DNA of 64,000 bases from Duganella rivi (GTDB taxonomy: Bacteria; Pseudomonadota; Gammaproteobacteria; Burkholderiales; Burkholderiaceae_D), in the NCBI RefSeq assembly GCF_009857435.1, contig NZ_WWCK01000005.1, positions 248,001 through 312,000 on the forward strand, written 5' to 3'. The notes under the pieces were generated by a model. It worked only from the letters and a program-made list of their open reading frames with translations. It had not been told where the DNA came from and searched no databases. Made by a program: the position numbers and the translations under genes. This document shows, piece after piece, positions 63,329 to 64,000 of the stretch (the first letter of the stretch is position 1; every line of letters starts with the position of its first letter).

Positions 63329-64000
63329 ATGAATACCTCCGACCTAACCGAAGCCACTGCATTGGATGAGCAAGATTGCGCAGATGGCAACTACTCTCCC
63401 GATTCGCCGTGCTTTGGTGGCAAGGCCGCCGGCCGCCCGCGCGCTGCCGACAAGGAAGCCCGCCGCGAGGCCCTGCTCCACACGGCAGGCCGCCTATTCC
63501 TGGAAAAAGGCTATAGCAAGGTCAGTCTTGAAATGATCGCGCGCGAAGCCCACGTGGCGGTGCGCACCATCTACGTGAAATTCGGCGGCAAGGCCGGCCT
63601 GTTGAACGCCGTGATTGCGGATGGCCGCGCGCGCTTCTTCGGCAGCATGGAGAGCATGGAAACCGATACGCGTCCGATGGAAGTGATCCTCGGCGACTTC
63701 TCGCTGCGCTTCCTCGAACTGGTGTCGATGCCGACCTTCTGCAATCTGCACCGCATGGTGGCGGCAGAAGCGCGCACCACGCCGGAACTGGCCGAGACCT
63801 TTTACCAAGCAGGCCCGCAGCGCACCCGCGATGAATTGAGCCGCTTCTTTGCCCGCCCGGACATCAAAGCCCAATTGCGCAGCGAAGTCCGGCCGGAAGT
63901 GCTGCCGGTGTTCCTCCTCAACTGCATCATGGGCGACCACATGGCGCGCCTGCTGTTCCCGCGCGACGAAGCGCCACCACTGGACGAACTGCGCGCCCGC
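63329..64000 (+). CDS. TetR/AcrR-family regulator (3' partial)
   Basis: The open frame from the ATG (MNTSDLTEATALDEQ) runs to the window edge, 224 residues. A ~35-residue acidic N-tail precedes the HTH (about 43-95: ALLHTAGRLFLEKGYSKVSL and AREAHVAVRTIYVKFGGKAG). Ligand-binding helices with REVRP-like segment follow. Divergent arrangement with emrA and the shared operator suggest it represses the efflux operon. The C-terminus is missing. Confidence 0.88.
   Translation, partial: MNTSDLTEATALDEQDCADGNYSPDSPCFGGKAAGRPRAADKEARREALLHTAGRLFLEKGYSKVSLEMIAREAHVAVRTIYVKFGGKAGLLNAVIADGRARFFGSMESMETDTRPMEVILGDFSLRFLELVSMPTFCNLHRMVAAEARTTPELAETFYQAGPQRTRDELSRFFARPDIKAQLRSEVRPEVLPVFLLNCIMGDHMARLLFPRDEAPPLDELRAR

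Overview
The window is a 64-kb piece of a chromosome from a Gram-negative betaproteobacterium. The high-GC codon use, the CysB-led sulfate operon, the phasin, the short Cys-less L33, the fMet-tRNA and the protein sequences all suggest the Oxalobacteraceae (Massilia/Duganella/Janthinobacterium-like). That placement is an inference; no 16S rRNA gene is present. Gene density is high, and there is no prophage, complete insertion sequence, CRISPR array or secondary-metabolite cluster.

Layout. 1-3.8 kb: the end of an M48-like peptidase, a surface-adhesin-E-like protein, a 42-residue membrane microprotein, XdhC, a DMT exporter and an AlkA-type glycosylase. 3.8-6.2 kb: a possible methyltransferase remnant, a MerR regulator with a doubled TipAS-like domain, a tandem pair of DUF29 genes, and initiator tRNA. 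6.4-10.7 kb: NUDIX hydrolase, the two N-end-rule aminoacyl-tRNA-protein transferases (aat, bpt), pyrD, a 103-bp inverted-repeat element and an aldo/keto reductase. 10.8-14.8 kb: a TonB-dependent receptor converging on a chemotaxis receptor. 14.9-21.8 kb: a sulfur block on the minus strand (sbp, an RBBP9-type hydrolase, a 1-Cys peroxiredoxin, TauE exporter, cysT-cysW-cysA-cysB). 21.9-26.9 kb: dgkA, IclR regulator, PBP7-type peptidase, nitroreductase, DMT exporter and phasin. 27.2-30.9 kb: livF-livG-livM-livH without a binding protein. 31-33.9 kb: ispH-fkpB, radC, rpmB-rpmG. 33.9-41.8 kb: AraC and SDR genes, a periplasmic binding protein, acyl-CoA desaturase, MscS channel, RsmB-type methyltransferase, purN and a barstar. 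42.2-50.3 kb: glycine-zipper protein, spermidine-synthase-like protein, GspE/PilB-type ATPase, tRNA-Lys, two tandem periplasmic binding proteins, a PhzF enzyme and an S9 peptidase. 50.4-64 kb: phosphoesterase lipoprotein, MFS transporter, Cys-repeat BON protein, two metallopeptidases, a short SDR with divergent LysR, and an EmrAB/OprM-type efflux operon with a divergent TetR gene running off the end.

How it fits together. The sulfur block is a coherent uptake system: periplasmic sulfate binding, two permeases, an ATPase and CysB as likely activator, with TauE and the peroxiredoxin inserted between the binding-protein gene and the permeases. The 58.9-64 kb block is a textbook tripartite drug-efflux operon with its own repressor. 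Much of the rest is housekeeping.

No wholly new multi-gene system could be shown. The most unusual items are: the C-x10-C repeats of the BON protein; two hairpins that would occlude ribosome-binding sites (tauE and an SDR gene); the DUF29 pair duplicated together with its leader; the 103-bp repeat-like element; a 30-nt perfect palindrome; the barstar with no visible RNase partner; and binding-protein paralogs with no permease.
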